Below are positions 1 through 5,864 of a DNA stretch of 9,644 nucleotides, piece by piece. The stretch is from positions 4,680-14,323 of the forward strand of contig PMBW01000073.1 in NCBI GenBank assembly GCA_003153075.1, given 5' to 3'. The translations under genes and the position numbers were made by a program. Every line of letters begins with the position of its first letter. The first letter of the stretch is position 1. Under the pieces are notes generated by a model that was not told where the DNA came from, made no database searches, and saw only the letters and a program-made list of their open reading frames with translations. This stretch comes from Dehalococcoidia bacterium. GTDB taxonomy: Bacteria; Chloroflexota; Dehalococcoidia; Dehalococcoidales; Fen-1064.

Positions 1-412
1 ACATTTAAACTGCGGTTAAAATGTATTTCGTCCGCTCAGGCGGACTCAATCTGCGGCCTCAGCCGTACGGCGGGATAGATTGCGGACAAAGAGAAATAAT
101 TATAACAAACACAGGCGCGGAGGCCTGTGCTACTAAAAACGTAAGAGGAATTACCAGAGGTGGAGCATTTGGCTTAGGGGGATCAAACAAAGCTAACCGT
201 GGTGGTCAGCGGCAGAACTTCACCCGCCTGAGGTGGACTTCTTGTGTGGTGTTTCTAACACTTCGTTATAATACACTGTTCCAATACGGACGAAAGCAGG
301 CATTCGTAAACAACAGAGTACAGCTGGATCCCGATTTCCATCTGGATGGAATAAAACCGGGAGTTAATGCTATTTATGAAAGCACCACACTAGCTGCTAT
401 TACAGCCCGAAT
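1..412. other. Gene-poor left end with two hairpins
   Basis: I see no convincing gene here. A 131-codon open frame on the plus strand (21-416) has no ribosome binding site before its ATG and matches no family I recognise. The segment holds a perfect 6-bp-stem hairpin at 30-45 (GTCCGC-TCAG-GCGGAC) and a perfect 7-bp-stem hairpin at 110-129 (CACAGGC, 6-base loop, GCCTGTG). A 9-base element at 35-43 is also the reverse complement of 224-232. Several long-range pairings could indicate a structured RNA or the end of a decayed mobile element. Neither can be decided by eye. Confidence 0.3.
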
Positions 413-766
413 CTAGCCTTTTGGCGTCAACCTGTGCTTTTTAATGCGCGAGCCGATTGCGGCGCCGATCAGCCCGCCAATCACCAGGCCGGCCACTGCC
501 GTGAAGATAATCGTGAGAAGCGCCAGGTGAAACAGCAAACCGGTTGCAGCTCCCGCTGCCCCGCCGAGAACGATACCGGTTACCGCGCCGATAGCGATGT
601 ATTTGTCCCCCGATTCCAACGGCGGCGGTTTATCCGGGTCAGCCTTCGAAGCATATTCCCTTTCCATCTCCCATTGTGTTTCCCGGCTGTGGGCCGTAGG
701 GTCATAGAAAAAACGCATTTTGTTGCGCGCGGCGCTGTTATAGTGACGGCGGTTACGTCTGCTCAT
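413..766 (-). CDS. Small glycine-zipper membrane protein (hypothetical)
   Basis: Unrecognised 117-residue protein. The first 55 residues are hydrophilic and basic at the start (MSRRNRRHYN), with a Pro-rich patch (DKPPPLES) before the membrane part. Two hydrophobic helices follow, about residues 56-82 and 84-106. Both are rich in small residues in GxxxG-like spacing (GAVTGIVLGGAAGAATG and GLVIGGLIGAAIG), the hallmark of glycine-zipper segments that pack tightly in membranes. The tail is basic (SRIKKHR). I chose the ATG at 766 because AGGAGA lies 10 bases upstream; an in-frame TTG at 793 has no such site. The gene stands alone and diverges from the HTH gene. Function is unknown; the glycine zipper suggests oligomerisation or membrane insertion, which is inference. 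Confidence 0.75.
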   Translation of the reverse strand: MSRRNRRHYNSAARNKMRFFYDPTAHSRETQWEMEREYASKADPDKPPPLESGDKYIAIGAVTGIVLGGAAGAATGLLFHLALLTIIFTAVAGLVIGGLIGAAIGSRIKKHRLTPKG

Positions 767-841
767 GTTCGCGGCTCTCCTGTTCAAACCCAAGTATTTT
801 CAGTTTTCTAAAAACGATAAAACTATTTATCAATCACCCTG

Positions 842-870
842 ATTATAGCTCAGTGGGAAAAGTCATACAA
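842..870 (-). promoter_or_regulatory. Candidate promoter of the glycine-zipper gene
   Basis: Read on the minus strand, TTGTAT (870-865) is followed after 17 bases by a perfect TATAAT (847-842). This would start transcription about 70 bases before the ATG at 766. The -10 is ideal; the -35 keeps only the TTG. Confidence 0.5.
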
Positions 871-977
871 ATTTTAATAATAAAGGGGGTTTCCGGCGGC
901 AAAAGAATATTAAAAACTTAAAACCCATGTAAACCGCTTGTTCGCCGCCCGGCACGTCTTAGAATCACGAAGTAAAA

Positions 978-995
978 TTTTTCTAAATAGAAAAA
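978..995. repeat. 18-bp AT-rich perfect palindrome
   Basis: TTTTTCTA-AA-TAGAAAAA has 8-base arms that match perfectly around a 2-base centre. It lies just upstream of the AGTAC array. It could be a regulator site or a weak terminator-like structure; its role is not shown. Confidence 0.6.
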
Positions 996-1003
996 AGTCA
1001 TAT

Positions 1004-1030
1004 AGTACGAAAGTACGTAGTACCTAGTAC
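1004..1030. promoter_or_regulatory. Array of four AGTAC half-sites (candidate operator)
   Basis: AGTAC occurs at 1004-1008, 1012-1016, 1019-1023 and 1026-1030, spaced 8, 7 and 7 bases. The last two form a perfect palindrome TAGTAC-CTA-GTACTA (1018-1032). The outermost copies also match as ATAGTAC (1002-1008) and GTACTAT (1027-1033). The array ends 10 bases before the TTGACA of the rightward promoter, a position that suits an activator or autoregulator. The small HTH protein encoded just downstream is the obvious candidate binder, by inference from proximity only. Confidence 0.55.
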
Positions 1031-1042
1031 TATTAGGTGGTA

Positions 1043-1072
1043 TTGACAGCTTCGCAGTTTTGATAGAGTATA
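1043..1072 (+). promoter_or_regulatory. Candidate promoter of the HTH / HD-GYP unit
   Basis: A consensus -35 TTGACA lies at 1043-1048. The best -10 region is GAGTAT at 1066-1071 (17-base spacer), a poor match. A weak -10 combined with an operator-like array upstream suggests the promoter needs an activator. Confidence 0.45.
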
Positions 1073-1122
1073 CCTGACTAGTATTAAAAAATAGTAAAAA
1101 AGTTTAGGTGAGAAAAGTTAAT

Positions 1123-1332
1123 ATGCCTATATATGTGACTAATGAAAAGTTCTACAGAACGACGGAAGCCTGCAAAGCAGCGGGCATCAGCAAAAACACC
1201 TTCCTGCGGTGGGTAAAAAACGGTTTATTTCCTGATGTAAAGTACAGGGACCGGAGAGGCTGGCGTTTATTTTCCAAAGAAGAGTTGGCACTGTTGAAGG
1301 CGGAGGCTAACCGGGTTGACCGGGCGACCTAG
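1123..1332 (+). CDS. Small MerR-like helix-turn-helix DNA-binding protein
   Basis: A 69-residue protein that is almost entirely one winged-helix DNA-binding domain of the MerR/HTH_17 (excisionase-like) type. Residues 11-33 (YRTTEACKAAGISKNTFLRW and beyond) form the helix-turn-helix, and residues 43-55 (DRRGWRLFSKEEL) the wing and following helix. There is no effector or dimerisation domain, unlike full MerR regulators of about 130 residues. I chose the ATG at 1123 because AGGTGA lies about 10 bases upstream; the GTG at 1108 would sit inside that site. The HD-GYP gene begins 21 bases downstream on the same strand, so the two are probably co-transcribed. The likely role is a local transcriptional regulator, perhaps binding the AGTAC array in its own promoter; this is inference. 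Confidence 0.85.
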   Translation: MPIYVTNEKFYRTTEACKAAGISKNTFLRWVKNGLFPDVKYRDRRGWRLFSKEELALLKAEANRVDRAT

Positions 1333-1353
1333 CGCCAGACCAGGAAGTATATC

Positions 1354-2538
1354 TTGGAAAACATTAGATATCTTGCGCGGAATGGGCAACTAAAAGAGAT
1401 GCGAAATCAACCTGAAAAGCGACTACCGGGTGATAGTGGGCCTAATGGTGATCTAAAGCCGGAAAAACAGTACATACTTAAACATTTAACCAGGATCCTG
1501 GGTGATCATTTTGTCTGGTATATTGCTGTTTTTACTGTCTTTCTGGGTATCTTCTCGTTTGCGCCTTTTTTTATTCACTTAATCGGGTTAACTCCCGCAC
1601 AAGGCTGGGAGGCTTCTTATTACATCGCACTCTACCGCGTACTATTTATTCTGTGCGTAATGATCGCTTCCTGGAGATTTGGTATCTGGAGTGGAATTGC
1701 GACATCCCTGATTTTGTCGCTGGTGATGTTCTTGCCTTCTTTTCTAGGTTTACGGAAAGGGAGTATTCTACTTGACGCTGCGGTCCTTTTCCTCGGGTTT
1801 ATTACCGGCTGGGTGATCGGCAGACAGGGAGACTTGCAACGGCTGTTGTTCAAGTCGACTATAGAACTGCGGGAGCAGGCGCAGCAACTCCGATTAGAAA
1901 TCGCAGAGCGCAAGAAGGCCGAGCAGGAGATCAAGACGCTTTCTCTCGCAGCCATCGAATCGCTGGTTTTCGCGCTGGAAGCAAAGGATAAATATACGGC
2001 CGGACATTCCCGCAGGGTAAAAGATATCGCCGTTGCCATCGGAAAAAGAATGAACTTGCCTGAAGATGACCTGGAAGACCTGCGCTACGGTGGTATGCTG
2101 CATGATGTCGGGAAGATCGGCGTCGACCAGCTTATACAGAACAAACCGGGTAATCTGACGCGTGACGAATACGAACATATCATGATTCATGCCCAGGCTG
2201 GCGCAGGTATTGTAAAACCGATCGTCAACAGCAAAGTGGTGGAATTAATCGCGCATCACCATGATTATTACGGCGGAGGGAGCCTGCACCAGGTGACGAC
2301 CGGGGAAAATATTCCCCTGGGCGCCAGAATTATCGCTTTGGCGGATGCTTTTGACGCGATGACCTCAGACCGCCCTTACCGCCTGGCAATGTCCGCAGCG
2401 GATGCAATGAAAGAAATCCAGACTTATACAGGCACCCAGTTCGATCCGGCCGTCGTCAAGGCTTTCGTGGAAATGCCGCTGGGCGAAATTTTGACAATAC
2501 TGCAAAATAAAGGTATGCCTCACGATTCACAAAATTAA
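1354..2538 (+). CDS. Membrane-bound HD-GYP-type phosphohydrolase with degenerate GYP motif
   Basis: A 394-residue protein. It has a hydrophilic N-terminus (1-50), about four membrane spans (53-78, 87-106, 110-131, 138-157), a charged coiled-coil linker (about 165-200) and a C-terminal HD-GYP domain (about 200-376). The metal-binding HD is His250-Asp251 in LHDVGKIGV, with His279, the His301-303 cluster and Asp331 in the usual places. HD-GYP proteins hydrolyse cyclic di-GMP. Here the stretch between the histidine cluster and IPLGARI reads DYYGGGSLHQVTTGEN, so the positions of Gly-Tyr-Pro hold Ser-Leu-His. The domain may retain hydrolase activity with altered specificity or protein partners. The start is TTG, supported by AGGAAG six bases upstream; an ATG at 1399 would remove 15 residues. 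Likely cotranscribed with the HTH gene. Confidence 0.88.
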   Translation: MENIRYLARNGQLKEMRNQPEKRLPGDSGPNGDLKPEKQYILKHLTRILGDHFVWYIAVFTVFLGIFSFAPFFIHLIGLTPAQGWEASYYIALYRVLFILCVMIASWRFGIWSGIATSLILSLVMFLPSFLGLRKGSILLDAAVLFLGFITGWVIGRQGDLQRLLFKSTIELREQAQQLRLEIAERKKAEQEIKTLSLAAIESLVFALEAKDKYTAGHSRRVKDIAVAIGKRMNLPEDDLEDLRYGGMLHDVGKIGVDQLIQNKPGNLTRDEYEHIMIHAQAGAGIVKPIVNSKVVELIAHHHDYYGGGSLHQVTTGENIPLGARIIALADAFDAMTSDRPYRLAMSAADAMKEIQTYTGTQFDPAVVKAFVEMPLGEILTILQNKGMPHDSQN

Positions 2539-2627
2539 TAAACTGGTATTCTAATTTTCAGGCTTTAAAACATTGCACAACTGGTCTTTTTATTCACGGC
2601 ATCGGTGGGGAAGAAAAGGCTTCCGGT

Positions 2628-2651
2628 AAAAAACGGCAGCTTTAAACTACC
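2628..2651 (-). terminator. Rho-independent terminator of the EFR1 gene
   Basis: On the minus strand a 7-pair stem with a 3-base loop (2651-2635, GGTAGTT / AGCTGCC, with G-U pairs) is followed by one G and six T residues. It overlaps the stop codon of the EFR1 gene. The stem is short, so it may be leaky. Confidence 0.5.
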
Positions 2652-3429
2652 TGTTTTTCAGGACGTCCTTCAACTGGATCTCCGGCTGGTGGTAGCGCGG
2701 GTATTTGATCGTATTTTTACCGTATTGGATGGCTTCCTGCGGGCACCACTGCAAGCACGCATAGCACTGCTCGCACTTATGATTCCAGACGGGTTTGCCA
2801 TCATTAAAAGTGATATTTTGTGCCGGGCAGACTTTGGCGCAGATCCCGCATTTATTGCATTTCTCATCGGCTTTGAAGCTGCGGTCCATCTTTGCCAGAT
2901 TGGGTGTCGCCAAATGATATATGGGTGTGAAGACAATTCTTTGCCAGAGCGGGCCTTTTTCCACAGGCCTGGTTTCTTTGGCGTTGATGCATGAGGCAAT
3001 TTGTGTAATTTTCACTTTAGCCGCGTCAAACCGGCGCTGCTGTTCTTCTTTTGTTCCAGGGCCGCCCCAGGGGGCGTAATTGGTCGGCATCATGATACTG
3101 AATCCGGAATTGAGTGCCAGACCTTTCTTTTTCAGGATACCGCTCAATTGAACCATGGTGTTAGCTACTGCGCCGGCGTTCACGCCGATAGCGAAAAGAT
3201 ATTTGGGTTGCAGTGCTTTCAATTCATCTGTGAATTTAATAATCCGCGGCGGTACTCCCCACATGTGCACCGGGAAAACCAGTCCGGCCGTATCCAGATC
3301 GATTTTGGCATTTCTTTTTTTCCAATCTGCGATCGATATCAGTTCAGTATCGCCCATTGCTGTGGCAAGGGTGCGCGCCACCCACATTGAATTGCCTGAC
3401 CCGGTGTAATAGAAAATCGCCTTGCTCAT
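2647..3429 (-). CDS. EFR1-type flavodoxin-ferredoxin fusion protein
   Basis: A 260-residue protein of the EFR1 family: an N-terminal flavodoxin-like fold followed by a two-cluster ferredoxin domain. The N-terminus (AIFYYTGSGNS, residues 4-14) is the phosphate-binding loop for a flavin. The C-terminal part has CNKCGICAKVCP (Cys 191, 194, 197, 201) and CEQCYACLQWCP (Cys 219, 222, 225, 229), each able to hold a [4Fe-4S] cluster. No signal peptide is seen, so it is probably a cytoplasmic electron carrier; its partner is unknown. I chose the ATG at 3429 because AGGAG lies eight bases upstream; upstream in-frame residues lack such a site and would overlap the promoter. It is transcribed alone, in the same direction as the small-membrane-protein operon, from a promoter nearly identical to that operon's. 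Confidence 0.9.
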   Translation of the reverse strand: MSKAIFYYTGSGNSMWVARTLATAMGDTELISIADWKKRNAKIDLDTAGLVFPVHMWGVPPRIIKFTDELKALQPKYLFAIGVNAGAVANTMVQLSGILKKKGLALNSGFSIMMPTNYAPWGGPGTKEEQQRRFDAAKVKITQIASCINAKETRPVEKGPLWQRIVFTPIYHLATPNLAKMDRSFKADEKCNKCGICAKVCPAQNITFNDGKPVWNHKCEQCYACLQWCPQEAIQYGKNTIKYPRYHQPEIQLKDVLKNR

Positions 3430-3457
3430 GAAATTATCTCCTGACAGATTGGACTTA

Positions 3458-3496
3458 ATATTCCATATCATGAACTAAAAACAGTTTGAGTGTCAA
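3458..3496 (-). promoter_or_regulatory. EFR1 promoter carrying the shared 39-bp element (copy 1)
   Basis: Read on the minus strand this begins with TTGACAC (3496-3490) and ends in TTAGTTCA, ATA and GGAATAT blocks (to 3458). A -10 of CATGAT lies 18 bases after TTGACA (4 of 6 consensus bases). TTCATGATATGGAA has partial dyad symmetry (TTC-N8-GAA) and overlaps the -10, as an operator would. The end of the element is 29 bases from the ATG at 3429. A gap-free copy precedes the MFS gene (5865-5903). Confidence 0.65.
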
Positions 3497-3514
3497 TTCA
3501 GCGGACCGAGTAAA

Positions 3515-3859
3515 TTACCGGAATATCAGCAATCCGGCGAGGTATGAGCAGGCGTTCATCACGAAGCTTAACAATAACATTTTCCTGGAGCTTTGCGCCA
3601 ATACCCAAACCAGTAACCGCCATTCCGCGAAGACAACGACGACTTCCAGGCACAGGACCAGCACAGTGGTTTGCGAAATCAGGTGGAAATAGCCGTTGAC
3701 CGTAATCAGGTAATTGAGCAGCGGGTTGGTGATCACATTGATCAGCAGCACCGTTAAAAGTTCCCGCTTGCTGCGCAAGCCAAAAAGCCAGGCGATGATA
3801 CCTTCGATGACGATCGTGAGAAGTAAGGCTTCCGCGCCAAACTTTAAATACTCAATCAT
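3515..3859 (-). CDS. 114-residue polytopic membrane protein (unknown function)
   Basis: Unrecognised integral membrane protein with about three or four spans: residues 9-27, 36-53, 61-80 and 92-112. A short hydrophilic loop (RSKREL, about 29-34) precedes the polar motif NVITNPLLN within a membrane helix. Acidic residues sit inside hydrophobic stretches (E10, E19 and E72), unusual for a simple anchor. The NxITNP motif recalls small uncharacterised clostridial membrane proteins, but I cannot name the family. Its ATG overlaps the end of the last small-protein gene by eight bases and has no ribosome binding site of its own, so translation is probably coupled to that gene. It is the last gene of the operon; no clear terminator follows before the EFR1 promoter. 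Confidence 0.8.
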   Translation of the reverse strand: MIEYLKFGAEALLLTIVIEGIIAWLFGLRSKRELLTVLLINVITNPLLNYLITVNGYFHLISQTTVLVLCLEVVVVFAEWRLLVWVLAQSSRKMLLLSFVMNACSYLAGLLIFR

Positions 3860-4049
3860 TGGTTTTTTTATTTCTGAGGCGCAGCAGGTATCTTACAGCC
3901 AACACAATTAAAACGATGACAATTATTCCGACTGCGATGAAAATTACGAGTTTACGCACACCGTAAAAAATTGGTTCTGCGGAGTTATATTCAACTCCGG
4001 CTATCAAGGACTGAAGTACGGGAAGTAAAAAGGATAATATCATATTCAT
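3852..4049 (-). CDS. Tandem small membrane protein, paralogue 4
   Basis: A 65-residue protein, last of four paralogues. It begins with the shared hydrophobic leader MNMILSFLLPVL, continues with a short polar linker (about 18-33), then a single membrane span (about 34-54), and ends with the shared basic tail (RYLLRLRNKKTND). I chose the ATG at 4049 because it aligns exactly with the other paralogues' MN start and GGAG lies 12 bases upstream. An in-frame TTG at 4073 would add eight unconserved residues and overlap the previous stop. The expected topology is a single-span protein with its basic C-terminus in the cytoplasm (positive-inside rule). The gap to paralogue 3 is 20 bases. Function unknown. 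Confidence 0.78.
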   Translation of the reverse strand: MNMILSFLLPVLQSLIAGVEYNSAEPIFYGVRKLVIFIAVGIIVIVLIVLAVRYLLRLRNKKTND

Positions 4050-4069
4050 TATTTGCGCTTTCTCCAAAA

Positions 4070-4267
4070 TCAATCATTTTTAGTTTTGTTCTTCCTGATC
4101 CTCGTCAGGTATTTTACGGCCAGCACGATCAAGAAGATGATTGCAGCGCCGACAATAAGTATAACGATTAACCCAATCGCTATGATAGGTCCGAATGACA
4201 AATCATAGCGGATTTTATCGCCGAAAGCTTTCAGGACGGGAAGTAAAAGAGATAATCCGATATTCAT
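4070..4267 (-). CDS. Tandem small membrane protein, paralogue 3
   Basis: A 65-residue paralogue: leader MNIGLSLLLPVLKAFG, short linker (DKIRYDLSFG), a long hydrophobic span (about 27-52) and the tail KYLTRIRKNKTKND. Its C-terminal coding DNA is nearly identical to that of paralogue 2 over about 27 bases (the CAGGTATTTTAC...GCCAGCACGATCAA stretch on the plus strand). This points to duplication by tandem copying. GGAG lies about 13 bases before the ATG, and the previous gene ends 18 bases upstream. Its function is unknown; the conserved leader could be an amphipathic membrane-surface helix rather than a cleaved signal, since no cleavage site is evident. Confidence 0.78.
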   Translation of the reverse strand: MNIGLSLLLPVLKAFGDKIRYDLSFGPIIAIGLIVILIVGAAIIFLIVLAVKYLTRIRKNKTKND

Positions 4268-4285
4268 GTTTTTACTCTTGCTCCA

Positions 4286-4510
4286 TTATCTATTTGATTT
4301 AGCTTTGTTATTTCTCATCCGTACCAGGTATTTTACTGCCAGCACGATCAATACGATCACAATTATCCCGCTTGCGGCGATAAATACTATTTCCCAAGGG
4401 AACGGAAATTTTCTGACTCCGCGTTCACCATTAGGACCTACCAGGTCGAAAAGGACCCTGGTTCTGAGAGAATCCGGGAGGGTGAATAAAAACGATAGCA
4501 GCATATTCAT
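4286..4510 (-). CDS. Tandem small membrane protein, paralogue 2
   Basis: The longest paralogue, 74 residues. The leader is MNMLLSFLFTLPDSL. The linker is longer and charged (RTRVLFDLVGPNGERGVRKFPFPWE, about 16-40, quoted in pieces: RTRVLFDLVG / PNGERGVRKFPFPWE), which accounts for its extra length. The span (about 41-60, IVFIAASGIIVIVLIVLAV) and basic tail (KYLVRMRNNKAKSNR) match paralogues 3 and 4 closely. The ribosome binding site is weak (AGAG), and the gap to paralogue 1 is 20 bases, so coupled or re-initiating translation is likely. Function unknown. Confidence 0.78.
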   Translation of the reverse strand: MNMLLSFLFTLPDSLRTRVLFDLVGPNGERGVRKFPFPWEIVFIAASGIIVIVLIVLAVKYLVRMRNNKAKSNR

Positions 4511-4530
4511 GTTTTTCGCTAACTCTAAAA

Positions 4531-4731
4531 TTATTCGTCTTTAGGTTTATTATTTTTTCGCATACGCCGCAGCGCCATTACCACCACTACGATCACCGTG
4601 ATGATTACAGCCGCGACGCCGAGGATAACCGCGATGCCGACCGCGATCAGGGCGGGTCCGCCGGCATCATTTTTAATGCCGTTTCCAAGCAAATTCAGTA
4701 TCGGAAATAAAATTGATAGAATGATATTCAT
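4531..4731 (-). CDS. Tandem small membrane protein, paralogue 1
   Basis: A 66-residue protein, the most divergent of the four and first after the transporter gene. It has the leader MNIILSILFPILNLLG, a short linker (NGIKNDAGGP), a very hydrophobic valine-rich span (about 28-52) and a basic tail (LRRMRKNNKPKDE). A strong AGGAGGA lies 11 bases before the ATG and is embedded in the last codons of the MFS gene, which ends 7 bases upstream. Strong translation here, compared with weak sites before paralogues 2-4, could make paralogue 1 the most abundant product. Function unknown. Confidence 0.8.
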   Translation of the reverse strand: MNIILSILFPILNLLGNGIKNDAGGPALIAVGIAVILGVAAVIITVIVVVVMALRRMRKNNKPKDE

Positions 4732-4738
4732 GCTTTTA

Positions 4739-5839
4739 TTATTCCTCCTGTAATTTTCCCGCTTTTAAGACTGTTTGTGAAAGTGCGCCTGTGTCCCCGC
4801 TGCTTTTGTAATAATAGCGCAAACCGAAATACAGGGCCAGAGCGGAAATCCCGATCGCGGTATCGATCAATACGATGTTATTTAATGTCGTCTGGAGCGT
4901 AGTAAAAGCGGGCAGTGTGCCTAAAAATAACGCGGCGCAGGTCAGTCCGAAAGCCGTCCCCGGCCTGCCCGGCAGCATATTGGACATCATGGTCAATGTC
5001 ACCGGCATGGTGATGTTAAAAAGGAACAGGCCGATCATGCCGGACGCCGGGCTGGAAACGCCCATAGTAAGTAAAGGGATGGATAACAGCAGCGACCCTA
5101 CAGCAACGCGTGTCCAGCCGAATTTATCCGCCAGCCAGCCGCCCAGCCCCTTGCCCAGCACTACGGCGAGGGTCAGTATTACCAGCAGATTGATGTCTGA
5201 TTTCCACGGGAAAATAATTGCGAATCCCACCAGCGACCTGACTGCCACCACGAATAAAACGAGATAGATGATGTATTCTATCTTAAAAACCTGTTTTGGC
5301 GCGGTTTCAGTTTGTTTCTGGTACAAGGCAGGCTGGGGAATGAGAAAAATTAAAACTCCCGCCACGGCCATCGCAAATAAAAAAGGCCAGGCGGCGAAGT
5401 TTCCGTTCTTGCCCAGCAATGTCCCCGCTAACACGCCCAATGCGCCAGGCGCGACAAAAATGCCGGGAGCGGTGGCTTTGCGGGGAGTGAGATTGAGGCT
5501 GATAATGCCGCCGCCGATATGAAACAGCGCATTCCCGATTCCGGCAGTAACCACCGCTACGACAGGCAGCGGCAGGAAGATTAACGTGGAGAGGCCTGTT
5601 AGTACAAGGCCGAGCACGGCGGCCAAACGGGGTGTTTTGAGGGTATCGATAATAAAGCCGAATATTACCTGTGACCCAAACGCCAGCAGGTTATAGAGGA
5701 TAAAAAGATAGGTCATCACGGTGAGACTAAAAACCTGCTGACGCACCAGGCTGAAAAGCACACCGATGCAGGCCGCGTCCACTAAAAAGTGCGCGATGCC
5801 GTAAACTGACAGATTGGCGGAGACAATTTTCGCTTTGAT
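4739..5839 (-). CDS. MFS transporter, FSR (fosmidomycin-resistance)-like; non-standard start
   Basis: A major facilitator superfamily membrane transporter of about 366 residues and 10-12 spans. GIGNALFHIGGG in the N-terminal half resembles the G-x-GNAxFHxG motif of the Fsr drug-efflux family. GGWLADKFGWTRV in the C-terminal half is a loop 8-9 motif like that between loops 2 and 3. It probably exports a small molecule with the proton gradient; the substrate is unknown. The first GTG in frame (5782) has no ribosome binding site and would cut off half of the first span. The frame stays open upstream and reads [ATC]-KAKIVSANLSVYGIAHFL, with GGAG six bases before the ATC at 5839. I therefore take 5839 as the true start, where ATG would be expected. 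First gene of the operon. Confidence 0.8.
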   Translation of the reverse strand: MKAKIVSANLSVYGIAHFLVDAACIGVLFSLVRQQVFSLTVMTYLFILYNLLAFGSQVIFGFIIDTLKTPRLAAVLGLVLTGLSTLIFLPLPVVAVVTAGIGNALFHIGGGIISLNLTPRKATAPGIFVAPGALGVLAGTLLGKNGNFAAWPFLFAMAVAGVLIFLIPQPALYQKQTETAPKQVFKIEYIIYLVLFVVAVRSLVGFAIIFPWKSDINLLVILTLAVVLGKGLGGWLADKFGWTRVAVGSLLLSIPLLTMGVSSPASGMIGLFLFNITMPVTLTMMSNMLPGRPGTAFGLTCAALFLGTLPAFTTLQTTLNNIVLIDTAIGISALALYFGLRYYYKSSGDTGALSQTVLKAGKLQEE

Positions 5840-5864
5840 TTTCCGCTCCGACCCCGAATGATTT

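Larger units (their letters stand above)
767..1122. other. Divergent intergenic control region
   Basis: This 356-bp gap lies between the glycine-zipper gene (leftward) and the HTH gene (rightward). From left to right it holds the leftward promoter at 842-870, two interleaved inverted repeats at 887-952, an AT-rich perfect palindrome at 978-995, four AGTAC half-sites at 1004-1030, and a TTGACA at 1043-1048. No ORF with a ribosome binding site is present. Confidence 0.6.
3852..4731 (-). repeat. Four-copy tandem array of paralogous small membrane protein genes
   Basis: The four genes start at 4731, 4510, 4267 and 4049, giving repeat periods of 221, 243 and 218 bases, with 18-20-base gaps between genes. 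All share MNxxLSxL at the start and, at the end, a span followed by Y/L-x-R-hydrophobic-R-K/N-rich residues. DNA around each start is also alike (ATATTCAT followed by a T-rich stretch on the plus strand). Copies 2-4 are closest to each other; copy 1 has drifted. Confidence 0.8.

Noticed and set aside
21..416. 131-codon plus-strand ORF at the left end
   Set aside because: No ribosome binding site, no recognisable motif, and it spans two hairpins. Its start vaguely recalls the tail of a TnpB-type protein, but I could not support this. It overlaps the stop of the better-supported minus-strand gene.
843..858. TATAGCTCAGTGGG resembling a tRNA D-arm
   Set aside because: No acceptor stem, anticodon arm or T-arm (GGTTCRA) follows; the match overlaps the leftward TATAAT.
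1004..1030. Short repeats as a possible CRISPR array
   Set aside because: Repeats are 5 bases with 2-3-base spacing, far too short; they look like protein-binding half-sites.
794..1107. A c-di-GMP riboswitch upstream of the HD-GYP unit
   Set aside because: I looked for the GEMM-type conserved blocks and found none.
2605..2994. 129-codon plus-strand ORF over the EFR1 gene
   Set aside because: Antisense to the ferredoxin cysteine motifs; it has no ribosome binding site.
4875..5522. Two plus-strand ORFs across the transporter
   Set aside because: Antisense to a long, clearly membrane-protein reading frame; composition is that of a shadow frame.
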